Positions 34,627 through 46,523 of a stretch of 64,000 bases of DNA are shown here, piece by piece. The notes beneath the pieces were generated by a model, which worked only from the letters and a program-made list of their open reading frames with translations, had not been told where the DNA came from and made no database searches. The translations under genes were made by a program, and so were the position numbers. The stretch is from Cucumis sativus (Eukaryota; Streptophyta; Magnoliopsida; Cucurbitales; Cucurbitaceae): the NCBI RefSeq assembly GCF_000004075.3, contig NC_026661.2:17078307-17142306 (forward strand). Reading direction: 5' to 3'. Numbering within the stretch: the stretch's first letter is position 1; the number at the start of each line of letters is the position of its first letter.

Positions 34627-35891
34627 TTGAGCAATATTTTTTTTCACTCCATCAACATAAACAAACAAACAAGATGTAAATTCACGTATAAGTGATGGAA
34701 AAACCAATCATTTTTGTGTTGAGTTGAGTTAACACAATTTCTTTACTCATTGTATGAATAAGGAATAAAATCAAATAAAATATCGTCCAAAGAAGAAATC
34801 AAAGGTTGGAAAGAATTACAATATTTATAACCATAAAAAAAGAATTATTATCATATTTTCAATTGCAATATTACTTATAAATTATTACAGTGGCAATCAT
34901 TTCCAAAAAGAAAAGAATGAAGTAAAATGATTGTGAAGAAATTTTGGACAACTTTGGATTGGTTTGATTACGGGGTAGGTTGAGTAAATTTTATGATATG
35001 TAATTAAAAGATGAAGTAGCATCATCATATCATAACTAATGAACTATGGGCACCTGGAACAACAGATTGAATAAAACTTTTCATAGTCTCCTTTGGCAGT
35101 ATTACATATATAAAGAATGTAACTGAGTAATAGGGAAGGGGACCTAGAAGCCATTCGAGTTGTGCCTCGTCCCCATTGTGGACATTTTCATAAGATATGA
35201 ATGATTTGTGACATTTAAGTAGAAAGTTTTTTGTTTTTTAAGGGGAAAGAACTTCCCAAGATTACAGATGACCCTTAATAGTGGTGTTTCATCAGAGATT
35301 TTGTTATAATGTTTGAATTGAAAACCCATAGGTATATCATAAATGGAGACATTTGACATCTTTTATAAATATGTATAGAAGTACATTAAAAAAAATCTCA
35401 TTTTCCTATATGAAAATATGAAAAATAGCCTAAAAACTTTTACTTATAAACAATGACATTTTGTAAATTTTTGAAGAGAGTTGTTATAGAAAAACTCATG
35501 AAATTGGAAGAAAGTGGAGAAATTTAATTACAAGAATTTAATAAAAGTTTTGAGTATTTATAATTATTTGATTTGAATAGTAAATTGGAAATTAGAAGAA
35601 TAGAGAATTTAGTTAGAAGAAAAAGAATAAAAGTGATTAACCCTAAAGATGCCACGTGCGAACAGGCTTCTCTCCCACAAACGCTGGCGGCTTCTCTTCT
35701 CCTCTCAATCACCGTTGATGAAAAAAATCGTCAAACAATTTCGTAAAGTTGGAATTTTCTCGACAGTTATCCGAAACCCATTTCGTTTAAAGAAAAAATA
35801 AATCTCATTTTAATCGATTTTCCACCATTGTTGAACACTGAGAACAAACCCAAAAAGAAAACCATAGAAAAGGCTTTTTGTAGACACCAAA
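34627..35891. other. Intergenic region between kinase and glutathione reductase genes
   Basis: AT-rich, with no coding exon that I can support. It includes a second copy of the ttgacatcttttataaat repeat near 35350 and, towards the right, the promoter and leader of the glutathione reductase gene. Confidence 0.75.
35653..35658. promoter_or_regulatory. G-box CACGTG upstream of glutathione reductase
   Basis: A palindromic CACGTG in the context gccacgtgcg, 234 bp upstream of the start codon. G-boxes bind bZIP and bHLH factors and mediate light and abscisic-acid or stress responses, which would suit a redox-defence gene. Inferred from position and sequence only. Confidence 0.5.
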
Positions 35892-38800
35892 ATGGCCACT
35901 TCTCTTTCTTCTTCACAAACTCTTCACACGCTCTTCTGCAAAAACCTCCCCTTTTCTCTGTCTTCTTCCTTTCTCTCAATTCCCAAGCCTTTATCCCCTC
36001 TTCCTCTCTCCCCCCGCTTCCTTCCTCTCACTAACAATCGTCTTCATTGCCGCCGTGGCATTGTGGTTCGTTCCCAGTCTGAAAATGGCGTCGAAGCTCT
36101 TCGCCCATATGATTTTGATCTCTTTACTATCGGTGCAGGCAGTGGGGGTGTGCGAGCTTCCCGCTTTGCTGCTAATTTTGGTGCTTCCGTGGCGGTTTGT
36201 GAGCTTCCTTTCTCCACCATTTCGTCCGATAGTGCTGGAGGTGTTGGTGGGACGTAAGTTTTAAATTTCTGCTTAAATTTGATATTCTGTAGTTTGAGCT
36301 ATCTGAATTGAGGTGTTTTCAATTTATACTGCCTTTATGAAACAATCTTTTTGGGGAGTTGGGGTTTGAAATGAGAATTTAGGAATTGGTCGTACATGGC
36401 TTGTTGCTACGTTATGCTTAATAAAACTATGCATGTATTTAGGAATTTACAAAAGACGGGCGAGAGGCTCTAGCCATTGGAGTTACAAAAGAATTCTGCA
36501 ATTGGTTTAGGGGGAAGAGAGATTGTTAGAGGGGTAGAAAGATGTACATATGCAACGAGTCATAGCAAGATAGATAATATATTCGAAAAAGCTATTAAGA
36601 GGGCTTCCCTTTTCATTCAGAAGTGCTTACTAGAATTATTTGGTTAGATTCTTCTAGCTATTTATGGTTTTGTTAGAATCTCTGTTTCTCTTTGGGCCTT
36701 GGTTTCTCGAGTTATTTTCTAATTATTTGCTAGGTCTTATCTCTCTTTTCTGAACCCTTTTTCGCAAGGTTTTTCCTTGTTTTCTTTCATATACCTCTCA
36801 ATGGGCGTCAAGTTTTCTCATTAGGAAAAAAAAGTTTACATTTGGGGTTGTGGAGCTTGGAGCAATTGTCTTGCTGCTCTGGCAGGAAGTTGTGCGTGAT
36901 AGAGAGCAAATATGATAGGGTCAATACCCCACATCCAGTATTTGAGAGATGTTAGTCTTAGTTAGCAAACGTTAATTCTATTAGCCTTCCCATGCTTTCT
37001 TCTTATTTTTATAGAAATTGATATGTTGATTTGTCTGTATGATGCTCTTCTTTAAAATATGAATGTATTTCGATTCCCATGTGCCCTATCTTACAATTAG
37101 ATTGCCAGATGTGTAATTCGTGGATGTGTACCGAAGAAGCTACTTGTATATGCATCAAAGTATGCACATGAATTTGAAGAGAGTCATGGCTTTGGATGGA
37201 AATATGACACTGAACCGAAACATGACTGGAGCACCTTGATTGCGAACAAGAATGCTGAGTTACATCGACTAACTGGTATCTACAAAAACGTTTTGAACAA
37301 TGCTGGGGTCACCTTGATTGAAGGCCGTGGAAAGGTGGGGCAACACTGTGAGTTCATGATTTTAGCACTAAATGTTACTGTTCTACTCTTCAAATACTGT
37401 GTGCTCAGACGTTTTATTTCCCTTTTAACTCTTGAGATCCGATCTTGTATACTTCTGTACAATGAACTTGTTATACAATCGTTAAGTGCATCCATTTCAA
37501 CAATATCTACAGATTCTGGATGAACACACGATTGATGTAGATGGTAAAATTTATTCGGCTAGACACATTCTAGTGTCAGTCGGGGGGCGCCCTTTCATAC
37601 CTGACATTCCTGGTAGTGAGTATGCTATAGATTCTGATGCTGCCCTTGAATTGCCATCCAAACCTGTGAAGATTGCCATAGTTGGAGGTGGATATATTGC
37701 TCTAGAATTTGCTGGCATCTTCAATGGTTTGAAAAGTGAAGTCCACGTATTTATACGACAGAAAAAAGTGCTCAGAGGCTTTGATGAAGAGGTGAAACAA
37801 TGTTGATAATTTTATTCTTGCTTGCTCGGCAATTTTCCTTCACATCGATACGCTCATGGTTGTTTTATTTGTTCTAGATTAGAGATTTTGTTGCGGAACA
37901 GATGTCACTAAGAGGAGTTGAGTTCCATACAGAGGAGGTACCACAGGCTATCCTTAAATCAGCAGATGGGTCATTATCTCTAAAGACTAGCAAAGGAACA
38001 GTTGAAGGCTTCTCACATGTTATGTTTGCAACAGGGCGCAGGCCTAATACAAAGGTACAATATTACAGTTTTTTTTGGTAACCACCTTATCACAACCATG
38101 GTATTAAATTTTTATTGAGATGTCAACATTTCTATCGATATTATTCACATTTTCATGGGCTAAACTTTGGCGTGGGGTGGATTGACATTTCCATTTTTGG
38201 TACAAAATTCATGCAACATAAATAATAAGCAACAAAACGTCACTAATGTGAATATCATATAAATAATGGATACTTTAACTTGTTTCGAAAGCATAAAATA
38301 TTTATTTATTAATATAGACATTTTAACAAATCTTTTGTTTTATATATTTTTTTAGAAATATTCATCAAACTTGATATTCTATCTATGATATTTCCATAAA
38401 ATTGTGTCATCGACATTTTATTGATGTCAACATTTTAAACAATGATCTGAAATGATTAAATCTGGCTAAAATTGGAATAGAAGGGGTGAGCGGTTTAAAA
38501 CTATTATAAGCATACATAACGAATAAACAAACGGCATTAATTTCTTACTCAAAGGCTGCATTATTCATTTGTAAGAAGAATCTTGTCTAAAACAGAAAAG
38601 GAAATGATATTCTAACTAGGATAATACCTCACTTATATCTAATTGATTCATATATGTAGTGTATACAGTACAATTATTTTAAAAAATCTCGAAAGAAAAA
38701 AAATTAAAGATGTAGATTTAGGATACCACCTAACAAGGAAATACAAAGTAAACGCAAGAACGCTGCACAGAAAATTTATTGACAGGGGGCTTCGAGTTGT

Positions 38801-40929
38801 AACCTAGAGAGCAAAAATAAAAATCTGGAAAAAAACTACACAAGAAAGATTTAAGCTCTGGTTGGAAGGGGGCTGACAAGCATAGTTACTACTAAACTGG
38901 TTACAAATATTAAGCATTGATTGGTTTTGTTTATACATATTATATAAAGACAATAAAGTTGAGGGGCCTGACCTATACTAAATCTGCCGGTGCTAACAGT
39001 CCTAACAAACTTACTAATTAATTACTAATATGCTCCTTTTGAAACCCAGCCTAATATTCTACCAATAATCTTACTATTTCCATAGCCAGTAGTCTTACAA
39101 TTTGATTTTTGTTAATTGCTGACAAGAGGGGTCAAAATTATGGTATTAGTCTTACAAGGGTATTCTGTAAATATTTCTTACCCTAATCTTTTGTCGGTTC
39201 TTCCTTTTTTTAAATCGGTTATGTATGCGCCAATGAGTTAAGAAAAAATAAAAATTATTCTTATCTTAAAACAACATTAATTGTGGAGATAAAACTGCTT
39301 GCTTGCTACCACAGGAACAAAATTGAAAGGTAACTTGTTGAAAGCATAAAGTAGCACTTTATAACTATAGAAAGTAGTGTGCAAATTTTTAAGTGTAAAT
39401 AATCAATAATGACGGACCATGATACAAATATTTAGTGTTATAAGCCCAATGGTTTATTTTTTCCTCTCATAAACATCATTGGATGCTCTCTATAGAACAA
39501 CGTATGATTTGTTCTCCTCAAACAAAAAAATCAAATGAAAATATTTTATGCTTTCGTAGTTCTTTTTCAATACTCCAAGGAACCTTTGCTGGTGTGTTAT
39601 CCTGTTTTTGAAATGGGTTACAACTTACAAGTATACTATTCATTGCTTACTCATACTTGTTCACAGAACTTGGGATTAGAAGAAGTAGGTGTAAAAATGA
39701 CCAAAAATGGAGCAATTGAGGTAATGCCTTTGGTTTGCTTTTAGCCTTCGCTTTTTTTTTTTTTTGTATAAATCTGTTAAGAACCTTATTTTCTGTTTTT
39801 GCAGGTTGATGAATACTCCCGTACATCAGTTCCTTCAATTTGGGCTGTTGGAGATGTTACAGATAGAATAAACCTTACTCCTGTTGCTTTGATGGAGGGA
39901 GGAGCGTTAGCAAAAACTATATTTCAGAATGAGCCTACAAAACCTAGTTATAGGTATATCAATCTTATGCTAATTTGTTAGCAATTGGTGTAGTGTGATC
40001 TGACAAACTCTCTGGAATTATTGTGTTAATCTTCTTTTGGCTCTCTTTTTGATGGTGTTATTTTCTTGAACATCCTACTCTTTACGTAGTGCTGTTCCTT
40101 GTGCTGTTTTTTCCCAGCCACCAATTGGAATAGTTGGACTTAACGAAGAGCAGGTAAGAAGAGATTATATGTTTATTATATAGGTGTCAGTATCCTAGGC
40201 TATGCTCATTTTTGTGCATCTCACCCAGATGTGAAAAACTCTTTTTTTAATCTTCTTTTACATGTAATTCGAGTGAGATGCACAAAGGTGTACCTTAAGT
40301 GTTGCCCTTTTTGTTATGTTAACATTTCAATAATTGCAATGTAGGCCATACAAGAACATGGTGATGTTGACATCTACACAGCAAACTTTCGGCCCTTGAA
40401 GGCAACACTCTCAGGGCTTCCAGACCGAGTTTTTATGAAGCTTGTAGTCTGTGCAAAGACGAATAAGGTTTTAGGACTGCACATGTGTGGTGACGATTCA
40501 CCAGAAATCGTGCAGGTCTTTCTACCTTTTCATCAGTATCCTTCTTATAATATCTCTTTTACTGATATTAATTCAAAAGTTCACAACACGCGAGGTTTTA
40601 ATGGGCAGGGATTTGCAGTGGCTGTGAAAGCTGGTTTGACCAAGGCAGACTTTGATGCTACCGTGGGTGTTCATCCTACAGCTGCTGAAGAATTTGTCAC
40701 CATGCGAACTCCTACAAGGAAGATTAGGAGAAATCCTGAGGTTTGTTGACAATGATAAGCTTGTGCTGGTTGACCAATTTGCAATTTTTGATGTCTTCAA
40801 CTAATAAATAATGAATCGTTGCCCTTTAACAATTTAGAATGCACAAATTGGCTTGGAAACTGATATCATTTGGGTTACTTCTGTTAGGAAAAGTCAGAAT
40901 CTGAGGCTAAAGCTGCAGCAGGGGTATAA
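35892..40929 (+). CDS. GR2: Glutathione reductase, plastid/mitochondrial type (GR2)
   Basis: NADPH-dependent flavoenzyme that reduces GSSG to GSH in the ascorbate-glutathione cycle. Ten exons in frame: 35892-36253, 37109-37334, 37513-37791, 37878-38054, 39667-39720, 39805-39953, 40090-40153, 40345-40515, 40609-40740, 40888-40929; 551 aa. Residues 1 to about 60 are a Ser/Leu/Pro-rich transit peptide, typical of the organellar isoform. Then come the FAD loop GAGSGG (81-86), the redox disulfide C122-V-I-R-G-C127, the NADPH-domain glycine loop [11 protein letters not shown], the second FAD motif (AVGDV, exon 6) and the C-terminal catalytic word HPTAAEEF (exon 9), which supplies the base for the dimer partner. 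The last exon adds a short Lys/Ala tail ending AAAGV, as in plant GR2. Exons all start after AG and end before GT with conserved frame. Intron 4 is 1.6 kb. A G-box lies upstream. Confidence 0.95.
36690..36832 (+). mobile_element. Possible LINE 3' end with A-tail in GR2 intron 1
   Basis: T/C-rich, low-GC sequence ending in ctcaatgggcgtcaag, then a short A-run at about 36825-36832. The layout resembles the 3' ends of plant LINEs (T-rich UTR, ctcaatg..., A-tail). No coding part is recognisable. Confidence 0.25.
40211..40286. repeat. 14 bp perfect inverted repeat in GR2 intron 7
   Basis: tttgtgcatctcac (40211-40224) is the exact reverse complement of gtgagatgcacaaa (40273-40286), separated by 48 bp. 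It could fold as a hairpin in the unspliced transcript, or be the ends of a tiny MITE. Confidence 0.85.
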
Positions 40930-42760
40930 AACGGATGAAAGCTTAATCAATTTGTAATTCAAAAACTCAGTCAGTCCTTTCAGGTATCCGCTCTCTTGAC
41001 CTACATACCATTTATACGAGTGCTTTACAAGTGTGATGTAACTTTCATTGAATTTGTTTCCATTGCTACTACAAAGATTATTACTTTTAGAGATAGAAAT
41101 GTTGATGTCAAGTTTATCAATTAAGTGTTATTTGCTCCAGAAGTTGAGAAAATACCATGAAACTATGATGGTATATTTAACATCAGTGAACCTAAAAAGG
41201 TCCTTTGATAATAAGCTACACTCTCTTCGGTTATTTTATAGGTGAACTTAATACCAAGGGGGAATTCAGGATGATGTAAATGAACCATTCTCTTATCAAT
41301 TGCAGCCTCTCTATGCTTATTTTTCAGTGTCAATTTATTTGGCGTCCAATCTATGCCTAATTTAGTAGATAAGAGACCAAACTATCATTTCAAAGGTGGA
41401 TGGTTTATGGTTTAATCCCTAAATCTGAATTAAAAAGAAAAATAAATTTCATTAAGCATATAATTCATTTTCGATTAATGTTCCAGCTCTTGAAGCGAAC
41501 ATCCCAAAATTCAAAATCACATCTCCTCCTAGGTTCCATCCTACCATCTATAGATAGAAATAGAGATTTTGACACTTCAAGAACCCTCCCAAGTTTGATA
41601 TTTTTCCTACCACCTAATAATGTCAGCCATGAGTGGCCCAACCCCCTTTGCCTTAAGAAGCAATGTCAAAGAGAATGTAGATTGAGATGAGAGTCTAACT
41701 ACATTGGATTGCTAGATGGCAGAACCGTGCTATGGGGTCGAATGATAACATATAGAATCAAACTGTCATGCATAGGATTGTGGAGGAATTGAGTCCTCTT
41801 CTATCCCTTCCTAAACTGTTTAGCCTTCTTCAACTCAATTTGTGTTAGTTCCTTCCAACCTGAAAAGTATGGACATTTTAGTTTGGCTAGAGTGCCCTTG
41901 TCCAACACTATGAACACATCATATCGAACACTTATTAGTGTATACGGTCGAAGTAGGAACAACATTTGTTTTACATTCATTAAATACATTAAAAGTAAAT
42001 AAACTTCTTTTCCTTTTTGTAGCTCAGCAACTCATTTTTTACAGGTTGACTATGAAAGGTACAGGAACGGACAGCCCTGACATCGAATTTGATTAATGGC
42101 GATGATAACAATGATGAAGAGCTTGTTGAAACTGGTCGTAGAAAACCATTAACTTTACAAGGACGCGAATTTCAAATATTGCAGCTTTGAAGAACAATGA
42201 ATTCACTATGGTTGTGGTCTTTTTCTTTTTGTATTTTTCATTAACATTTTGAGCAGCACGGACTAAATCTTGAATTGTCATTGAGTGGATTGTCTTAATG
42301 GTTGGTTCTTCATGTACATTTTTCTTATTTAATGGGTGGGTATTTCCGTTTCTGTTTCTTCTGTTTTCCAAAATTTTACTGCCCTAACTCTATATTTGTT
42401 CCTTCTCTTGTGTGTGAAAACTTCTGTTGTAAATATTGATATCGATGCATACATTGAGTTCTCTGTTTTAGGTAAACATCGATGTTTTTTGAATGTTATA
42501 TTACATGTATTATTTACACGTAAGAAAATTTTAACAAACGATGGAAAAGAATTAGGAAAATTTAGATATATCTCTTAAAATCTATGAGTGATAGATTATA
42601 TTATTGATATAACATAAACGTTATCTAATCAAACTAGTTGATACATTGTCCAAACTAGTTGATACATTGTCCAAAATATTTAACTAAGAGTAACAATGTG
42701 ATATATTTTCCTATCTAGAAATTGTAAATTGAATTAAGAACAAGCAAAGAAACTAGGTAG
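40930..42760. other. Interval between GR2 and the minus-strand lipase gene
   Basis: The GR2 3' UTR occupies the first few hundred bases; the two genes converge here. The segment 42065-42190 has an open 42-codon frame after a possible gtacag acceptor, but no known homologue. A 21 bp tandem pair (aaactagttgatacattgtcc) lies at about 42631-42672. Otherwise there is no recognisable feature. Confidence 0.7.
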
Positions 42761-45700
42761 CTAGGAGTAAAAATGTAAACCTAATTGTGTAAGATGATGG
42801 TGAATATCATGAGGATGATCCTCAAATTTTAATCGATCAGGTTGTATCCAACGTCCATCCTTGTTTCTTATCATACCTTTATTTTCATCTTGCCTCCAAT
42901 TTGGTGGGACTAAGTAATGATCTTTAAGAAAATCACAACCCTTGTTTACCAACGCCGGATCTCTCCCACTCGCTAACACGAACCTACCATCCTTTTCATG
43001 GTACCTGTTTCATTCCAACACTATGTTTTGTAACTATTTCGCTTTTTTAACCTCATATTACCATAAATAAATTTTAAATTATTTTTTATTAGCTAAAATC
43101 ACAATTTAGTTTGATTTATTGCAAGTTTGGTACGTACGTGTAGGAGCGTATCCAGGTCATACCTAGCTTCCCCGTTCCTACCTGACCCCGTTAAATAACA
43201 CATTTTTTCATGAATGATCTTTATTTAAAGAGTAATTTCATAAATGAGGGAATCTAGTAAATAATTACATCTTAAAATTGGAACAAGGTTTTAATTTAGT
43301 TTTTCGTTTTATGGTCTAGGTTTCATTATGATATTGGTTAGTTAGCCAAACTTCATTATTACTAAATCGATACATTTTTTTTAAAATAAATGAGTCGGCA
43401 TTTACATTTATCTAATGAAGTTAATGCTCATTAAAACTTAATGGTGAATAAGAAATGAGAGAAATATATATATAGATTATGTTATTTCTTTTTCAAGAGT
43501 AAATCTATACAAGTATATACTTGTTTAAATAAATCTTTTAAAATTATAGAGGAAAAGTTGAAAATAAAATAACAATATGAAATCGTAAACAAAGAACTAA
43601 ACCAAAATAAAGGTCTAAAATTAATATAAAATTGAAAATTTTAATATAAAAACACTTTCCCCTTAAAGTTATAGCAATCCCAAGCATCTTAAACAACCTA
43701 CCATATAGATTTCCTTCATTTAACATATTAATGGTCAATGATTGTTGCTATCATTTTAGGTAAGTGTGTATGAGACAAACAATATTGTTATAATAACTAA
43801 TAATGAATGTCAATAACTGTTGTTTGTGACAGACGAATATCCCAATACTTCAATGTCAGTGATATCATAAAATTATAATCTATTGTCCATATCAAAATCA
43901 ATTTGTTTGTTTCGTGAACATAACACCACATCCACTAAAAAGATAATATTGTTTTTTCATCAATATTATAAAATAAAAATAAATCATCATTTTTAAATAA
44001 CCAAAATATTTATAAAATATAACAAAATTCGATATTCAAACTATAATAAACTCTAATAAACATTTTTATCAAATAATAATAGTAATCGATATTTATAGAA
44101 ATTGATATAAGCTTTATAAAAAATTCTTATATTTGGTAGATGCTCCCTAATTTTTCATTTATAATAATTTTTGTATTCTCTTTTTAGTTTGTGAAAACTA
44201 TTTTTATTATTGTTTCTCATTTTTATTTAAGAAAACCGTCTAAATTTAAGATTTTTTTTTAATTAACTAAAATAAATTTAAAAAGGGTATATTAAATAAA
44301 AACATAAGGAAAAGTAAAAAGAATATATTAATTTAGAAAATATTGAAAAAGAATCGTATTTATTTTAATATTCAGTGCAACTCATATTTAATTAATGGTG
44401 GTTGAATCAAAGTATGTAAATATGTATTACATGTTGGGTTTAATTAAATATTTAATGATTATTTTAATTTATAGAAATCATGCCAACCTTTATAAATAAT
44501 ATTAAATTATTTTGACCTTTCAGATTCCTTTCATTTCATTGTTTACTCTGTCAAAATAAATGTTTAATATTATTCTCTAATATTTCTAATCAATTTTAAA
44601 ATTAGTAAGTTTATTTTTTAATTTGTGAAATGCGAATAAGACATTACATTAAAGAAAAAAAAAATACAAATATATGAATTACATCCTATAAACATTTTCA
44701 AATTCTACCCCTTTCAACACTAATTCTTTCTTAAATTATATCAATTTGCACTTTTCAACATCACCCATTCACTGTATACGATTATATAAATTAAAATTTT
44801 ATTATATTTATAAATATTTTTAATAATTTTTCGTATAAAATAATTTTGATTGGATACTCTAACATATGTATACGTGGGGCTCTAATTATAATAATTAACA
44901 TCTCTAATTATTAAAATTTATAGTTAACTAGGATATTAATAATTATTTCAAATTTCTTTTTATTTTGTTTGAATGTGATGTTTACTATTTTCTATCCAGA
45001 CTAAAACAATTAAAATCGCAAACAAGAACTTCTCTATCACCTAAACTAAAACAGTAAAGAGACTACTCAACATTTAAAAAACAGGTAAGAGATAAAATTG
45101 GTCAAAGGGAGAAGGAAAAGAAGAAGGGTGGTGAGAAAGGTAACGTACCCATCGAGTAAATGCAAGAGAGCTTCCAAATTATGGGCACATACTGGGTCGT
45201 TGGTTTGTTTAAGAAATGGAGAAACTTTATGATCCAATTTTAACTCTACACCCACATGTGAATAACTCCACGGTAATCCCTCCGCATATTGCATCACCGC
45301 CCTTGGTATGCTTTCGTTTAATAAAAATCCTGGCGATTTTGGTACTATGTCGTGAATATTTATCACCCTCAATACCTGTGAGTACACGTTTACATTCATT
45401 TATTTTAGATCATTTATATTTGAAAATAACCATTTAAGTAATGTCTCGTTTTTTTAATCGAAATTGGAGAAGCTACCTTAACTCCCAATTCGTGAAGGCG
45501 TTCCTTGAAGGAGAAGTTACCAACACGAGGCCCCGAAAAAGAGAACACGCAAACAGGCACAACTCGACCATTTCCCAACCGGTTCAACCCGGTTTCCGCC
45601 AAATCGAAAGCACTGAGAACCGCCAAAGCACTTCCCAAACTATGCCCTGTAATCGTAATACTCATCTCCTCCTCCGCTCCCCCAAATCTCTCCGTTAGCC

Positions 45701-46523
45701 GCTTCACCTCCGCCATCACCTGCTCTCTCGCCGAGAATCTACAATATCCACAACCTTCCTCCTCCTTCTCCGTATACAAATCCACGAATCCCGATTCCAC
45801 CTTCACTCCCAAATTGGGGCAACCAATCTTCGCCGCCGCGATCGGTTTCAGAAAATCCATCAGATCCGTAATCCATTCCAGCCTCGTCACCGTTCCTCTC
45901 CACGCTACCACAATATCTCTCCGCCCTAGCTCCTTCGATTTCTCATCATTCGATACAGCCACGTACCCGATCCAGTTCGCGCTCTTGCTCCACACCTTTG
46001 GCCATCGCGATTTCTTGAAGAAATTAGGCATGTTGATGTTTGATGTTGCGTACAGGTACCGCGTTACTTCATAACCTACGTTTTCCATTCCTAGACGTTC
46101 GAAAAATTTTCCTCGACTGAATCTGCAACTTCCGCAGTATTTTGAGAACGGATCGTAATCGAAAGCGTCGTAGCAGGATTGTGACATTTCGCCGTATCTG
46201 ATTAACTCGGAACGGAGGAGATCGTTCATTGGATCAAGTAATCCAGTCCAATCGTTGCTTCCGTGGATTTCTCGCCAGGAATCGGCGATTTTTGATTCAG
46301 GTAATGATTCTTCCATGTTGATTTGTTGTTGTTGTTCGTGTTCTTCTATGGAAGCATATGAGTGTCTGGTTCTTGAAATTACTTGACATTGTGATGATTG
46401 TTCTGCGTTTCTTGTTTTGAATAATCTGGAGGTTTGAAACCAAGAATTTGAGGTTGAGTAAGGGAGTGGAGAAGAGAATTGTTTTGGAAATGGGAAGAGA
46501 AAGTTGGAGAGAAGAATCGCCAT
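42761..46523 (-). CDS. Phospholipase A1-Igamma, chloroplastic (three-exon paralogue)
   Basis: Class 3 (DAD1-like) lipase that removes the sn-1 acyl chain from plastid phospho- and galactolipids and can feed jasmonate synthesis. On the minus strand the exons are 46523-45477, 45375-45149 and 43004-42761; 505 aa. The Ser/Phe-rich N-terminus (about 1-50) looks like a transit peptide. The lipase_3 core carries G293-H-S295-L-G (TGHSLGSALA), the probable catalytic D358 (NIHDIVPKSP) and H389 (WSYSHVGVEL). The word DPALVNKGCDFLKD, typical of plant PLA1-I, is in the last exon. Introns are GT-AG with phases 0 and 2; the second is 2.1 kb. Family members Igamma1/2/3 are alike, so I give no symbol. A divergently oriented paralogue lies at 58.9-62.9 kb; compared with it, this gene lacks the first intron. 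Confidence 0.94.
43005..45148 (-). other. 2.1 kb intron 2 of the minus-strand PLA1 gene
   Basis: Very AT-rich intron between gtacgt (donor, read on the minus strand) and cag. It contains no recognisable coding fragment or clear repeat family. Confidence 0.8.

Noticed and set aside
41400..41690. 96-codon plus-strand frame downstream of GR2
   Set aside because: No recognisable motif; it lies in a convergent intergenic region and has no plausible promoter or partner exons.
45505..46074. 189-codon plus-strand frame opposite the PLA1 gene
   Set aside because: Shadow of the lipase coding exon on the other strand; the lipase frame has clear catalytic motifs.
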